A DNA stretch of 64,000 nt from Litoreibacter halocynthiae (GCF_004365635.1 NZ_SOBH01000001.1:620001-684000), one strand, 5' to 3'; shown: positions 9,437 to 18,488, counted from the first letter of the stretch. The notes: generated from the sequence alone by a model not told the origin. Made by a program: numbers and translations.

Positions 9437-11650
9437 CTAAAACTCTACGTGGCGCGCCGTCGGGATTTGGGACAGGAAGCCTCTCAGGCTCTCTTTGCTG
9501 ATCGGCTTTTCAAGCAGGCGCAGCGACAAGCGTTTGCATGTGTCTTTCAACTCTTTGGAGCGGTTGGCTGATACGATGGCGGTTGGGACGTCCCGATAAT
9601 CAGCGGACAGAGATTCGTAGAATTCGGTGCCTGTCCGACCGGAGCCGAGGTGGTAATCCAAAAGCATCGCATCGGGTATCAGTTCGATTTCATGAAGCAG
9701 GGCGGTCGCTTCTTCAGCGCTATTTGCATGGATAACCGACGCGCCATGGCCCTCGATCATCATCGACATGGCACTTGCCAGCTGGGGGTCGTTTTCAACA
9801 AGCATGAATAAAAGGCCATGCAGGTTCTTTGCGTCTCGGGATTGAGGGGCTTCTTCAGGTTGCGCACGCTCCGTTTTCGCATCGTTGACTGGAACCATCA
9901 GTGAAAAACAACTCCCGACACCTGGTGCGGACCATAGGTTCAACTCGTGCTCCAGACCCTTGCAGGCACGCTCAACAATCGCCAAACCCAACCCAAGCCC
10001 CGCCTCCGAATTGGTGGCGTCAAGCCTGTGGAACTCTTGAAAAATCGTACGCTGTTCGCTTTCTGGGATGCCACGTCCGGTGTCCCAGACCTCGATTTTT
10101 GCACGTTCCCCAACGCGTCTTACACCGACAAGTACCCGACCTTGGCTGGTATAGCGGATCGCGTTGGATACGAGATTTTGAACGATCCGGCGCAGATAGC
10201 CCGGATCGCTGCGCACGCTCAAATCGCAATCTACAATCCTAAGCTCGATACCCTTTTTGTCTGCCAGCGGAGACAACTCGTCGCGAAGCGGGGCGAAGAT
10301 GCGCGACAGGCTGAGCGGCTGAACTTTAAAGACCGCCTTGCCTGCATCGAGTTTTGATATGTCGAGCAGGGCCTCAATGATTTGTTCCGCGCCCATCAAT
10401 GCGGTTTCGGTTTTTGCGATAACCTCCAGTGCTTCCGGATTTTCGACCTTGTCGGGCAACGAGGAGATGAAGAGTTTTGCTGCGGAAAGCGGTTGCAAGA
10501 GGTCGTGGCTTGCCGCTGCCACAAACCGGCTTTTAGAGGCATTGGCCCGCTCGGCCTCTGCCAGTGCAACGCCCAGTTCTTGCGTGCGGTCCTGAACGCG
10601 ACGTTCAAGAAACTCGTTCATCTCGTACAGCGCCCGCGCGGTTTCGCGCTCTGCGGTGACGTCTGTGAAGCTGATCACAAACCCGCCATCCGGCATTTCC
10701 TGCGCGAAGACGTTGAAAATTTGAGTGCCACCACGACTAACTTCGAACGCCATGGGCCGACGCCTGATGGAATGGTTGGCCCATTTGCTGAGATGTTCGG
10801 CGTCAAATCCGTCATGGAAAACCAGATCATCCCGTAACCGGTCCAACAGCGTGGAAAATTCCATACCTATCGCTGCGCGCCTGCGCGGGGGGGCGAGCAT
10901 ACCGTCCATTTTCTTGTTCCAACCGACAAGAATTTGGTTGTGGTCGAAAATGCAGACCCCCTGGTTCAGATGATCCAAAGTGGCTTGCAGCATCTTGGCC
11001 TGCTGGTCGCGCATCTTGTCGCGTTCCTGACGCTCCAGCCGGATGATGTCAGTCACATCGGTTTGCAAGATAACGGTGCCGCCACGAGATGTCCGGTGTT
11101 CGCTGACTTGCAACCAACGGTCCCAAAGAAGCCGGACATTAAACACAACATGCTCGTCGCCGTGGCGCTGCATCCGTTTCTGGGCCCATTCTTGGGGCTG
11201 CTGTTTCTCGGGCAGAGCAAGGAAGCGACTGCTGGAGATCAAAGAAACATAGTCTTGAAACGGAAGTCCCGCGACCAGCCGTTCCTCGATATCCAGCAAG
11301 TCGCGACAAAAACGACTGTTGGAGAGAACCAGCCGATCTTCGGTGTCAAAGAGTGCGAACCCTTCGTTGATCGTTTCGATCGCTTCAGTCAGGTTGGCGC
11401 GCGCAGTTTCCGTTTCAAGATTTGCGACCTCAAGGCGAGCGTTTGAATCTTGAAGCAAATCAAGCGTTCGCTCCAGCGCACGCGTGCGCTCGCGAACTTG
11501 CGTCTCCAGCAACGCGGCGCGTTCGAACTGTTGATAGGCAAGGCCGGACTGCTCGTTCTTTTGCTCCACACGTCGCATGAGAGACTGCGCGATCTGCAAC
11601 AGCTTCTCGTTCTGGCGCTCGATTGAATCGGCGGGGTTAATCAACGACAT
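9437..11650 (-). CDS. Cytoplasmic PAS hybrid histidine kinase with C-terminal receiver
   Basis: 737 residues without membrane segments. An N-terminal coiled coil (about 5-90) is followed by PAS-like domains at about 90-205 and 215-335 and a second helix (335-370). The HisKA domain has the phospho-accepting His382 in AAASHDLLQP. The HATPase domain has the N box near Asn492 (QNLVSNAIRY) and the G boxes WDTGRGIP and GLGLGLAI. The receiver domain (about 612-730) has Asp665 in LLDYHLG and Lys in LLEKP. It resembles the FlhS-type kinases next to quinoprotein dehydrogenase genes in Paracoccus and Rhodobacter. It is last in an operon with a LuxR-type regulator and a FIST protein, 6 nt after the FIST gene. 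It probably controls the alcohol dehydrogenase locus. Confidence 0.9.
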   Translation of the reverse strand: MSLINPADSIERQNEKLLQIAQSLMRRVEQKNEQSGLAYQQFERAALLETQVRERTRALERTLDLLQDSNARLEVANLETETARANLTEAIETINEGFALFDTEDRLVLSNSRFCRDLLDIEERLVAGLPFQDYVSLISSSRFLALPEKQQPQEWAQKRMQRHGDEHVVFNVRLLWDRWLQVSEHRTSRGGTVILQTDVTDIIRLERQERDKMRDQQAKMLQATLDHLNQGVCIFDHNQILVGWNKKMDGMLAPPRRRAAIGMEFSTLLDRLRDDLVFHDGFDAEHLSKWANHSIRRRPMAFEVSRGGTQIFNVFAQEMPDGGFVISFTDVTAERETARALYEMNEFLERRVQDRTQELGVALAEAERANASKSRFVAAASHDLLQPLSAAKLFISSLPDKVENPEALEVIAKTETALMGAEQIIEALLDISKLDAGKAVFKVQPLSLSRIFAPLRDELSPLADKKGIELRIVDCDLSVRSDPGYLRRIVQNLVSNAIRYTSQGRVLVGVRRVGERAKIEVWDTGRGIPESEQRTIFQEFHRLDATNSEAGLGLGLAIVERACKGLEHELNLWSAPGVGSCFSLMVPVNDAKTERAQPEEAPQSRDAKNLHGLLFMLVENDPQLASAMSMMIEGHGASVIHANSAEEATALLHEIELIPDAMLLDYHLGSGRTGTEFYESLSADYRDVPTAIVSANRSKELKDTCKRLSLRLLEKPISKESLRGFLSQIPTARHVEF

Positions 11651-11656
11651 CTGAGG

Positions 11657-12844
11657 TCACTCTGAAGATGGCTCGGTGTGGTAGAAGGCAACGCCGCTCA
11701 TCGTATGGTTCACGTGCAAAGGCCCAATCTGTTCGCCGTAGGTCGAAAATCCGGTTACCCGAAAGGAGGACAAGATATCGGAAAGCTCTCGGCTCATCTG
11801 AGTTTGTTCGGCCTCGATCCGCCGCAAGATGCAATCGCACCCTATGATGTTGGCAGGAACACCGTCCTTGGACAGTTCTTCCATCTTGCGGCGAAGGTGT
11901 TCGACCATGTTGTCCGGTTTCGCGACCGTCAGAACCATTCCTTCGTCGATAGCAGAGAAGAAAACCAATTCACCCGCATCGTTTACCTGCTGAATTGCCC
12001 GAACATGATGGGTGCCGCCGATCCGCACCACGACAGGATGCGAGGCAAAAGTGAACCGGTCGAGTTGTTCGGGGTCCTTGCCGACAATCCGCGCGTATTC
12101 ACGAGCGGCGGGTTCTGCGTTGATCGACTTAACGATACGCCGGTCCGGATCAGCTTCGGTCACCACCATTTGCCGTTCGGTGGGCACAAGGTGGTCAAGA
12201 CTGAAGACACGAGCTTTGTGGCGGCTTTTCATCAAGGTCAGAACAGCCGCATTGCTGGAAATTTTGCCGTTCAAGGCAACGAGCGTCTCACTGAAATCAA
12301 TCCCGTCGCCAGCCGAACCGCCAAAGATTGGCAGGTCACGCAGGGCAGGGGAGATTGTCGCGGCCAAGGTGTCTTCGCTAAGTGACAGCCCGTCGACCAC
12401 AAGGAAGGCAAAGCCGTGTTCCATGTCAGGATTTTGATCCTGCAAAGCAACACGTTCCAAAGCGATACGGTCGATGACGGGTTGGGCGTTCAGGTCCTGA
12501 ATGCCCTCAATCAGCAGGGATTTGGTTGCAAACCCTGACTTGGGAAAGCCGACCGCAACAATGAGCCCTTCGTCATACCCGGTGTTGCCAATCTCTCCGG
12601 CCGTCGTACAGGCGAGAACATCCGTATCGGGAAAACACTGTTCGGCTTCGGCAACCACATAGCTGAAATCGGCAAGGGGGCTGACGAACAACGCGACTGC
12701 GCTGAAATGGGTCGAACCAAGCTCTTTGTGTATCTGAGTCACAGGAGACGTGTTCGTCCACGGCACTTGCGCAGTACACAAAATGCCCGAATGAGAACGG
12801 TCGTTCAATGCGGTTACGTCTGCAGTCCCACCGTCAACCAACAT
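11657..12844 (-). CDS. FIST-domain sensory protein
   Basis: 395 residues with FIST N (about 45-240; ALFVSPLADF, then ACTTAGEIGNTGYDEG) and FIST C (about 250-390; GCDCILRRIEAEQ). FIST domains are proposed to bind small ligands such as amino acids and are often paired with signalling proteins. No signal peptide is visible, so it is cytoplasmic. It sits between the response regulator (36 nt upstream) and the hybrid kinase (6 nt downstream) on the same strand, which makes it a likely input module for that kinase. The start ATG 12842-12844 is preceded by GGGAG at somewhat long spacing. The ligand is unknown. Confidence 0.88.
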   Translation of the reverse strand: MLVDGGTADVTALNDRSHSGILCTAQVPWTNTSPVTQIHKELGSTHFSAVALFVSPLADFSYVVAEAEQCFPDTDVLACTTAGEIGNTGYDEGLIVAVGFPKSGFATKSLLIEGIQDLNAQPVIDRIALERVALQDQNPDMEHGFAFLVVDGLSLSEDTLAATISPALRDLPIFGGSAGDGIDFSETLVALNGKISSNAAVLTLMKSRHKARVFSLDHLVPTERQMVVTEADPDRRIVKSINAEPAAREYARIVGKDPEQLDRFTFASHPVVVRIGGTHHVRAIQQVNDAGELVFFSAIDEGMVLTVAKPDNMVEHLRRKMEELSKDGVPANIIGCDCILRRIEAEQTQMSRELSDILSSFRVTGFSTYGEQIGPLHVNHTMSGVAFYHTEPSSE

Positions 12845-12880
12845 GCTGAATTAATCTCCCTGAGCCCGACGATACGGTGC

Positions 12881-13582
12881 TCAATCAGAGCTTGGCAAGA
12901 CCCTTGCAAATTTAGCATCCTGCGCCACTAATACGGCTTGTGTTCTGCTTTGAACGCCGAGTTTGCGCATAATCGCAGTGACATGAGCTTTGACCGTGGT
13001 CTCCGCAATCGACAGGTCGTAGGCGATCTGTTTGTTGAGCTTGCCCTCGCAGATCAGCTCCAGAATACGGGCCTGTTGATTGGTCAGCGAGGAAAGGCGC
13101 GAGACGGTCTCTCCCGTTTCCTCGGAGGCGCTTCCTTCAACGAAACCGGATGGCTTGTATATGCCCCCATTTGCGATGTGTTCTATCGCCTCTTTGAAGA
13201 TCGAGCGGCGGCTATGTTTTGGAACAAAGCCCGAGGCTCCGGCGACGATGGCACCGTTGATGATTGAGTTGTCAGTCATAGAAGACACGATCACGACCGG
13301 TGACTTTTCGGCGCGACGCTTTAAGCGCATCAACCCGTCAAGGCCGCTCACGTCTGGCAGGTTGAGATCAAGCAGGATCAACGAAGGTGGCGTTTGCCCG
13401 TCGAGCCGTTGAAGCGCGGCTTCAAGGCAATCGGCCGTTGCCACTTCGCTGAAATCTGCGACCGACTTCAGCGTGAGTTCCAACGCGTCGCAAAAGAGGG
13501 GATGATCGTCAATGATCAAAGCCCAGCCTTGCTGCAATTGCTGCTTGATAGGATCAGATGTGGGCAAGCCATGTGGTGTCAT
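12881..13582 (-). CDS. LuxR/NarL-family response regulator (FlhR/AfdR-like)
   Basis: 233 residues. The receiver domain (about 20-140) has the acidic pair D25-D26 and the phosphorylation site D72 in LLDLNLPDVSG. The C-terminal LuxR helix-turn-helix (about 163-228) contains LTNQQARILELICEGKLNKQ and AETTVKAHV. It is first in the operon with FIST and kinase genes and is separated from the PQQ dehydrogenase gene by a strong terminator. Related regulator-kinase pairs in alphaproteobacteria (FlhRS, AfdRS) activate quinoprotein dehydrogenase and formaldehyde-oxidation genes. By analogy it should regulate exaA, the cytochrome and the ped operon. I propose TTGGTCG as a candidate target. Confidence 0.9.
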   Translation of the reverse strand: MTPHGLPTSDPIKQQLQQGWALIIDDHPLFCDALELTLKSVADFSEVATADCLEAALQRLDGQTPPSLILLDLNLPDVSGLDGLMRLKRRAEKSPVVIVSSMTDNSIINGAIVAGASGFVPKHSRRSIFKEAIEHIANGGIYKPSGFVEGSASEETGETVSRLSSLTNQQARILELICEGKLNKQIAYDLSIAETTVKAHVTAIMRKLGVQSRTQAVLVAQDAKFARVLPSSD

Positions 13583-13649
13583 GAGGATAGACTAGCGCGT
13601 TGACACGGTCGCGGTCACTTACCAAAAGGTCTTAGTCCAAGAAAAGAAA

Positions 13650-13676
13650 GACGCCCCCTTTATAGAAGGGGGCGTC
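13650..13676 (-). terminator. Rho-independent terminator after the PQQ alcohol dehydrogenase
   Basis: Perfect 11-bp stem (13650-13660 with 13666-13676; GACGCCCCCTT paired with AAGGGGGCGTC) and a 5-nt loop. On the minus strand it is followed by TTTCTTTTC. It lies 19 bases beyond the stop of the dehydrogenase and upstream of the regulator operon, so it insulates the two. The plus-strand side also has a T run (ATTTTTTG). Confidence 0.88.
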
Positions 13677-13694
13677 CAATATTTTTTGATCGGT

Positions 13695-15458
13695 TTAGTT
13701 AGCCGCAAGCTGTGCTGGCAGACGGAATGTCCATAGCAGACCACCTTGGTTGAGGTAGTTCACTTTCTTGGCGACCTCACCACCCCAAAGTGGAACAGCG
13801 CCACCCCAACCGGAAATCACGGTGACATATTGCTCGCCATCCTGCTCCCACGTGATTGGTTGACCAACGATGCCGGAGCCGGTCTGGAAGGACCAAAGCT
13901 CTTCGCCTGTCTCGTCATCAAATGCGATGAAGTTACCCTCTGGAGTACCGGTGAAAACAAGACCGCCTGCGGTTGTCATTACACCACCCCACAGAGGAGC
14001 GTCGTTCTTGAACTCCCACTTGATTTCACCCGTGTCGGGGTCGATGGCCTTCAAGCTGCCGATGTGGTCTTCGTAGTTCGGCTTGATGGTGAAACCGGAG
14101 CCCAGATAGGCAGCCCCCTTTTTGTAGGTGATCGGCTCGTTCCAGATATCCATGCCCCATTCGTTGGAAGGCACATAGAACAGCCCTGTCTTGGGCGAGT
14201 GCGCCATCGGCATCCAGTTCTTGCCACCAAGGAAGGACGGAGACGCAAAGACAACTTCGCCTTTCTTGCCATCGGCTGCTGCCGTTGGATCGCCCGGGCG
14301 ACCCTCCTCGATGAAGATCGGGCGACCGGTGTCGTCGATGCCTTCCGCCCAAGTGATGTCTTTCACGAAAGGCACAGCCGAGACAAATTTACCGTCCTCA
14401 CGGTTCAGCACATAGAAAAAGCCGTTCCGGTCAGCCGTGGCCCAACGCTTGTTGTCGGAGCGGTCGGTATAGGCCACCACTTCGTTCACGCCGTCATAGT
14501 CCCAGCCTTCGCGTGGGGTGGTCTGGTAGTGCCACTTGATCTCGCCCGTAGCAGGGTCGATGCCGATGCGGGAAGCGGCATACAGGTTGTCGCCTTTGTT
14601 GCCCTCAACCGGTGTGCCGGCGTTCCTCAGGTGGCTGTTCCAAGGGGCAGGGTTGCCTGCACCAAACACCAAAGTGTCCGTGTCGGCATCGTATGATCCG
14701 CCAAGCCATGTGGCCCCGCCGCCTGTCTTCCACATGTCACCGGGCCAAGTCGCGTTCAGCTCACCCGTCATGGTAGATTCTTCACCGTTCAGGGTGCCCA
14801 TGTGACCTTCGATCACGGGGCGCGTCCAAACCAGATCACCCGTTTCAGCGTCGCGGGCTTGCACTTCGCCAACGATGCCAAATTCACCGCCGGAGTTGCC
14901 GGTGATGACCAAGCCTCTGACGATCAGCGGCGCAGCGGTGTAGCTATAACCCGCTTTGTAGTCGGCAATCTTTTTGTTCCAGACGACGTCGCCGGTCTTC
15001 GCGTTCAGCGCCACCATCCGTGCGTCAAGCGTACCGAAATAAATGTTGTCGCCAAAGATCGCGGCCCCACGGTTCACAACATCACAGCAAGGCAGGATGC
15101 CTTCAGGCAGACGGGCGTCATACTGCCAGATTTCCTTGCCTGTTTTGATGTCGATCGCATACATGCGTGAATACGATCCGGTGATATACATCACCCCTTC
15201 GTGGACCAACGGTTGTGTCTCTTGCCCGCGCTGTTTTTCGCCACCAAGCGAAAAGGCCCACGCAGGAACCAGATTTTTGACGTTGTCCTTATTGAGCGTT
15301 TCCAGCGGCGAGTAGCGTTGCAGATGACGCCCCATACCGTTCGTTAGCACGTCGCCAGTCGACGCCGTGTCGTTCAGAAGCATTTCTTCGGTGACTTCCG
15401 CATGTGCAACACCTGTTGCCAAAACTGCGGCTGTCACGGCCATTACGAACCTGTTCAT
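13695..15458 (-). CDS. exaA: PQQ-dependent alcohol dehydrogenase, ExaA/PedH type, predicted lanthanide-binding
   Basis: 587 residues with a Sec signal peptide (about 1-20, VAHA-E), so periplasmic. The eight-bladed propeller oxidises alcohols with PQQ. Visible landmarks are the vicinal disulfide C124-C125 in [10 protein letters not shown], metal-ligand candidates E192 (GGEFG) and N269 (GAGNPAPW), and W319-D320-Y321-D322. D320 is the catalytic Asp; the second acid, D322, is the residue that marks lanthanide-dependent enzymes. The sequence ([30 protein letters not shown]) follows the ethanol-dehydrogenase clade, not MxaF or classic XoxF. Start ATG 15458 has GGGAGG at good spacing; the frame open further upstream is not coding. 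No pqq biosynthesis genes are in the window. Confidence 0.93.
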   Translation of the reverse strand: MNRFVMAVTAAVLATGVAHAEVTEEMLLNDTASTGDVLTNGMGRHLQRYSPLETLNKDNVKNLVPAWAFSLGGEKQRGQETQPLVHEGVMYITGSYSRMYAIDIKTGKEIWQYDARLPEGILPCCDVVNRGAAIFGDNIYFGTLDARMVALNAKTGDVVWNKKIADYKAGYSYTAAPLIVRGLVITGNSGGEFGIVGEVQARDAETGDLVWTRPVIEGHMGTLNGEESTMTGELNATWPGDMWKTGGGATWLGGSYDADTDTLVFGAGNPAPWNSHLRNAGTPVEGNKGDNLYAASRIGIDPATGEIKWHYQTTPREGWDYDGVNEVVAYTDRSDNKRWATADRNGFFYVLNREDGKFVSAVPFVKDITWAEGIDDTGRPIFIEEGRPGDPTAAADGKKGEVVFASPSFLGGKNWMPMAHSPKTGLFYVPSNEWGMDIWNEPITYKKGAAYLGSGFTIKPNYEDHIGSLKAIDPDTGEIKWEFKNDAPLWGGVMTTAGGLVFTGTPEGNFIAFDDETGEELWSFQTGSGIVGQPITWEQDGEQYVTVISGWGGAVPLWGGEVAKKVNYLNQGGLLWTFRLPAQLAAN

Positions 15459-15563
15459 TGTGGTTCCTCCCTTTGCCGTTCCAATAAGGTCGCGCACCAA
15501 TCCAGAGCGCAGACCGACCCGAGGGCGAGTATTCTTAGAAAGACTGTTTCTAGATATTGAACA

Positions 15564-15572
15564 TTGGTCGTA
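15564..15572 (+). promoter_or_regulatory. TTGGTCGTA element upstream of exaA
   Basis: The 9-base word TTGGTCGTA lies about 106 bases upstream of the exaA start. The identical word recurs at 16172-16180, and its core TTGGTCG at 22652-22658, all in promoter regions of this locus. It is a candidate activator site, possibly for the LuxR-type regulator. The assignment is inference. Confidence 0.35.
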
Positions 15573-15680
15573 AGACCCCAAGCGCCTTGACACAGCGAGG
15601 CGGCATCATGGTTTTGATGCGACTCACAGGCGCTCGGCGCGGACAGCCTTAAGCCGCCGCGCCGGATTTTGATCGGCGCT

Positions 15681-16076
15681 TCAGTTCTTGAGCGTGGCCA
15701 AATAGGACAATATGAAGTCTTGAACGGTGCGGTCGGTGATGCCCACGTGACGCATTTTCGTGCCGGGCATGAAGCCTTGATTATCTTCCATCCACGCCCT
15801 GAGGGCGGCGGGCGTCCAAACGATTGGAGCATTGGCGAGCGTTTCTGAATACTCGTAATCGGCGACAGTACCGGCATGCCTGCCAACAATGCCGATCAGA
15901 GTGGGGCCGTATGACGGGTCAGATGAATTATCCGCATGGCACCTATGACACTCGGCATCGAACAGGGTTTTACCCGCTTCGACCTTTACGTTCTCAAAGG
16001 CAGTTCCGGCGAAGGCTGCGCTACTGGCAAGTCCTGCTGCAAAAGCGAGGCTGCTGAAAAATTGTGTGCGTCCCAT
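15681..16076 (-). CDS. Periplasmic class I cytochrome c, electron acceptor of the quinoprotein
   Basis: 131 residues. The signal peptide ends near residue 23 (AAFA-G). One haem site is C43-x-x-C46-H47 (CHRCH), and a C-terminal Met ligand is likely in FMPGTKM. This size and pattern match c550-type cytochromes that take electrons from PQQ alcohol dehydrogenases and pass them to the oxidase. It is encoded just upstream of exaA on the same strand (222 bases between them). I start at ATG 16076 because the frame upstream lacks a signal sequence and runs into the divergent gene. The preceding CAGGAGATTTGAT gives a good ribosome site. Confidence 0.9.
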   Translation of the reverse strand: MGRTQFFSSLAFAAGLASSAAFAGTAFENVKVEAGKTLFDAECHRCHADNSSDPSYGPTLIGIVGRHAGTVADYEYSETLANAPIVWTPAALRAWMEDNQGFMPGTKMRHVGITDRTVQDFILSYLATLKN

Positions 16077-16171
16077 ATCAAATCTCCTGTTTAGGTCGTG
16101 TAAGGGATGCATGTGTCCGGGATGCGCTAAGTTGATCTGCATCAAGCTCTCGGCGGTTCTCACGTTATCCT

Positions 16172-16180
16172 TTGGTCGTA
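16172..16180 (+). promoter_or_regulatory. TTGGTCGTA element between cytochrome c and binding-protein genes
   Basis: Exact repeat of the word at 15564-15572, placed in the divergent region between the cytochrome c start (16076) and the binding-protein start (16230). Its position would let one bound regulator affect both directions. The match is seen directly; the function is inferred. Confidence 0.35.
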
Positions 16181-16229
16181 TTTCAGCAGGGCTGACCAGT
16201 GGTAGTCTTGCGACAAACGGGAGGCATAC

Positions 16230-17201
16230 ATGACATTCTTTAAATCGCTCGGTGGCGCTATGGTCGCGGCCCTTTTGACGACGGCAGCTTGGGCAGAGGC
16301 TCCGGCATTGCGGGCTGCCGTTTTGAAGTTTGGCACCGTGAATTGGGAGTTGAACACGATCAAACAAAACGGGTTGGATGCCGCGAACGGCTTTGATCTG
16401 CAGGTGCAGGGCATGGCGGGCAGCTCTGCCGCGCAAGTCGCGTTTCAGGGCGGTGAGGCCGATGTGATCGTCTCCGACTGGCTTTGGGTCGCGCGGCAAA
16501 GGGCGTCGGGGAAAGATTATGTGTTCATCCCGTATTCCAAGGCGGTCGGCGGTTTGCTGGTCGGCAAGGACAGCACGGCGCAAACACTTGCAGACCTCAA
16601 AGGAACCAAGATCGGTATCGCGGGCGGGCCTTTGGATAAAAGCTGGCTAATTTTGCGCGCCTATGCCGAAAAGAACTACGGTTTGGATCTGGCCGCAGAG
16701 ACCGAGCAGGTCTTCGGCGCCCCACCGCTGATCTTCAAAACAGCGCTGTCTGGCGAGACCGCCGGCGCGATCAATTTCTGGCACTTCATGGCGAAGATGG
16801 AAGCCGCAGGGATGCGCAAACTGGTGGACGTTGCAGATGCAGCCAGCGATCTGGGGCTCGACCCCAACACGCCGCTATTGGGCTATGTCGTGAAAGGCGA
16901 ATTGCTACGGGATCACCCAGATCTGGTTAACGGGATGGCTGCGGCGTCGCGCGCCGCCAAGGAAATTCTGGCCGCGGACGACGCCGAGTGGGACCGCTTG
17001 CGCCCGAATATGAACGCGAAGACGGATGCCCAATTTGAGGCGCTGAAAGCGGGCTTCCGCGCGGGCATACCGGACGCGGGTCCCGTTGACGAGGCGGCGG
17101 CAGCCCGCATGCTCGCGCTTATGGTCAAGCTAGGGGGCGAAGACTTGTTGGGCAAAGCAACAGAGTTGCCCGAGGGCACGTTCTTGCAGAGCGGCAGCTG
17201 A
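16230..17201 (+). CDS. ABC transporter periplasmic substrate-binding protein (SsuA/NMT1-like)
   Basis: 323 residues with a Sec signal peptide (about 1-22, AAWA-E). The body matches the NMT1/SsuA/TauA periplasmic-binding fold (VLKFGTVNWEL near residues 32-42, GGEADVIVSDWLW near 78-90, GTKIGIAGGPLDKSW near 128-142). Ribosome site GGGAGGCATAC precedes the ATG. The ATPase gene starts two bases after its stop. No permease follows; a permease of the matching SsuC family lies alone at 31818-32591 on the same strand. Substrate unknown. Similar binding proteins accompany PQQ dehydrogenase loci, so a link to the cofactor or the alcohol is possible. Confidence 0.87.
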   Translation: MTFFKSLGGAMVAALLTTAAWAEAPALRAAVLKFGTVNWELNTIKQNGLDAANGFDLQVQGMAGSSAAQVAFQGGEADVIVSDWLWVARQRASGKDYVFIPYSKAVGGLLVGKDSTAQTLADLKGTKIGIAGGPLDKSWLILRAYAEKNYGLDLAAETEQVFGAPPLIFKTALSGETAGAINFWHFMAKMEAAGMRKLVDVADAASDLGLDPNTPLLGYVVKGELLRDHPDLVNGMAAASRAAKEILAADDAEWDRLRPNMNAKTDAQFEALKAGFRAGIPDAGPVDEAAAARMLALMVKLGGEDLLGKATELPEGTFLQSGS

Positions 17202-17202
17202 T

Positions 17203-17910
17203 GTGCTGCGCGCGGTGACCAGCAACACCACCTCAGGGCCGGACACAACGAGACCGGTTTTGAAGTTACAGATCACCTCGCTGGATTTTGGCGGCTTGCC
17301 GATTTTGGGAGAGTTGTCGCTTCAGGTCAAGCGAGGCGAGACGCTGGCACTGGTGGGGCCATCCGGCATCGGGAAGACGTCCCTTCTGCGGATCATTTCC
17401 GGATTGGAACGCGACTATCGCGGTCAGTGCCATGTCGAAGGCGTGGTTGCGATGGTGTTTCAAGAGCCGACCGTGCTGCCGTGGCGATCCTTGCGCGACA
17501 ACATTTGCATCGCGTCCGGAGTCTCGGTGACTGAAGCGGATCAGGCATTGGCGGATGTCGGTCTTGCGGGCAGGGAAGATGATTTTCCGTCGCAATTGTC
17601 CCTTGGGCAGCAACGACGCCTGTCACTGGCCAGAGCTTTTGCTGTCAAACCAGACTTGTTGTTGATGGATGAACCCTTCGTATCACTCGACCCCGAGCTG
17701 GTTGCGGAGATGATGGAGCTGTTTGCCACTCTGAGAGCAGCGCATCAGGTGACCACAATTCTGGTTACCCATGTCGCAAAGGAAGCCCGAAAGCTCGCCG
17801 GCCGCATTGTTACTTTAGGGGGAACGCCAGCCAAGGTGATCAGCGATGTTCAGAACAAGGGCGCGTATTTCCAATTGTCGGCGTCCGGTGTCACTTCATC
17901 CAAATCATAG
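17203..17910 (+). CDS. ABC transporter ATP-binding protein (SsuB-like)
   Basis: 235 residues. Walker A GPSGIGKTS near residues 54-62, Q-loop FQEPTVLPW near 86-94, signature LSLGQQRRLSLARAF near 131-145, Walker B LLLMDEP near 152-158, and switch His in LVTHVAKEA near 187-195. It energises uptake together with the binding protein encoded immediately upstream. The start is a GTG two bases after the TGA of that gene. The last 61 bases overlap the 3' end of the convergent Sel1-like gene, in a different frame. The cognate permease is probably the SsuC-like gene at 31818. Confidence 0.88.
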   Translation: MLRAVTSNTTSGPDTTRPVLKLQITSLDFGGLPILGELSLQVKRGETLALVGPSGIGKTSLLRIISGLERDYRGQCHVEGVVAMVFQEPTVLPWRSLRDNICIASGVSVTEADQALADVGLAGREDDFPSQLSLGQQRRLSLARAFAVKPDLLLMDEPFVSLDPELVAEMMELFATLRAAHQVTTILVTHVAKEARKLAGRIVTLGGTPAKVISDVQNKGAYFQLSASGVTSSKS

Positions 17911-18410
17911 TCCGCGCCTTGCAGCCGCTTTGCAATCTGTAGCCCGTCATTGGCCGCCTCGTCGACATACTGACGCCCAAGGTCTTCATTCCGGTCAACA
18001 CCGTAGCCACGGATTAAACCGATGCCGTAGTTGAATTTGCCAACAGGATCCCCCGCATCGGCTGCGCGCTTGTCCCATGCGGTGGCGGCGTCCGGATTGT
18101 ATTCACCACCAAGCCCGTTGTTTTCCAGCTGGCTCATCCACGTCATCGCACCGGTATATCCCGCCTCCGCGCATTGTTTGAAGAACTTGCGCGCAAGATC
18201 GTGGCTTCCGGATTTGGTGACGTAATAGCCCATCGCGCAAGTTACCGTATCGGTCATTCCTAGCTCGATTTTACGCTTGAGCATGCCAATCCCCGTGTCT
18301 TGCGGGTTCAGTGTTCCGTGCTGTCCCTCAATGGTCCGCGAAGCTGTTTCGCCTGAAACGGCAGACACTGGAACAAGCAGGCAAGCAGCAATGAGGACAA
18401 GTCTGTTCAT
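17850..18410 (-). CDS. Periplasmic Sel1/TPR-like repeat protein
   Basis: 186 residues with a signal peptide (about 1-21, SAVSG-E). The middle contains helical repeats of the Sel1 type (ARKFFKQCAEAGYTGAMTWM, then WDKRAADAGDPVGKFNYGIG and RQYVDEAANDG), each about 36 residues. Such proteins usually hold partner proteins together. The start ATG 18408-18410 has GGGAG at 10 nt. Its 3' end overlaps the convergent ATPase gene by 61 bases. It lies among quinoprotein genes and may serve as an assembly or signalling factor there, but no specific function can be read from the sequence. Confidence 0.75.
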   Translation of the reverse strand: MNRLVLIAACLLVPVSAVSGETASRTIEGQHGTLNPQDTGIGMLKRKIELGMTDTVTCAMGYYVTKSGSHDLARKFFKQCAEAGYTGAMTWMSQLENNGLGGEYNPDAATAWDKRAADAGDPVGKFNYGIGLIRGYGVDRNEDLGRQYVDEAANDGLQIAKRLQGADYDLDEVTPDADNWKYAPLF

Positions 18411-18488
18411 TTGCACATCTCCCAAGTTGTTGTGGCTAGAATAGCAAACCCCGCCTGAATTTCACCCACGTCATGGTCGTAGATTAGG

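Noticed and set aside
13695-15458. Calling the dehydrogenase XoxF or MxaF
   Set aside because: The Asp-x-Asp pair is shared with XoxF, but the overall sequence ([26 protein letters not shown]) follows the ethanol-dehydrogenase ExaA/PedH clade, and its partners are Ped-type rather than a xoxFGJ set.
13695-15593. Longer form of the PQQ dehydrogenase starting at 15593
   Set aside because: The extra 45 residues precede a perfect signal peptide and ribosome site at 15458 and contain a promoter-region motif; they are not translated.
15635-15664. GC-rich inverted repeat CGGCGCG/CGCGCCG as a terminator for the cytochrome c gene
   Set aside because: The T run follows on the plus strand, where no gene ends; in the minus-strand direction it lacks a T run, so the call is too weak.
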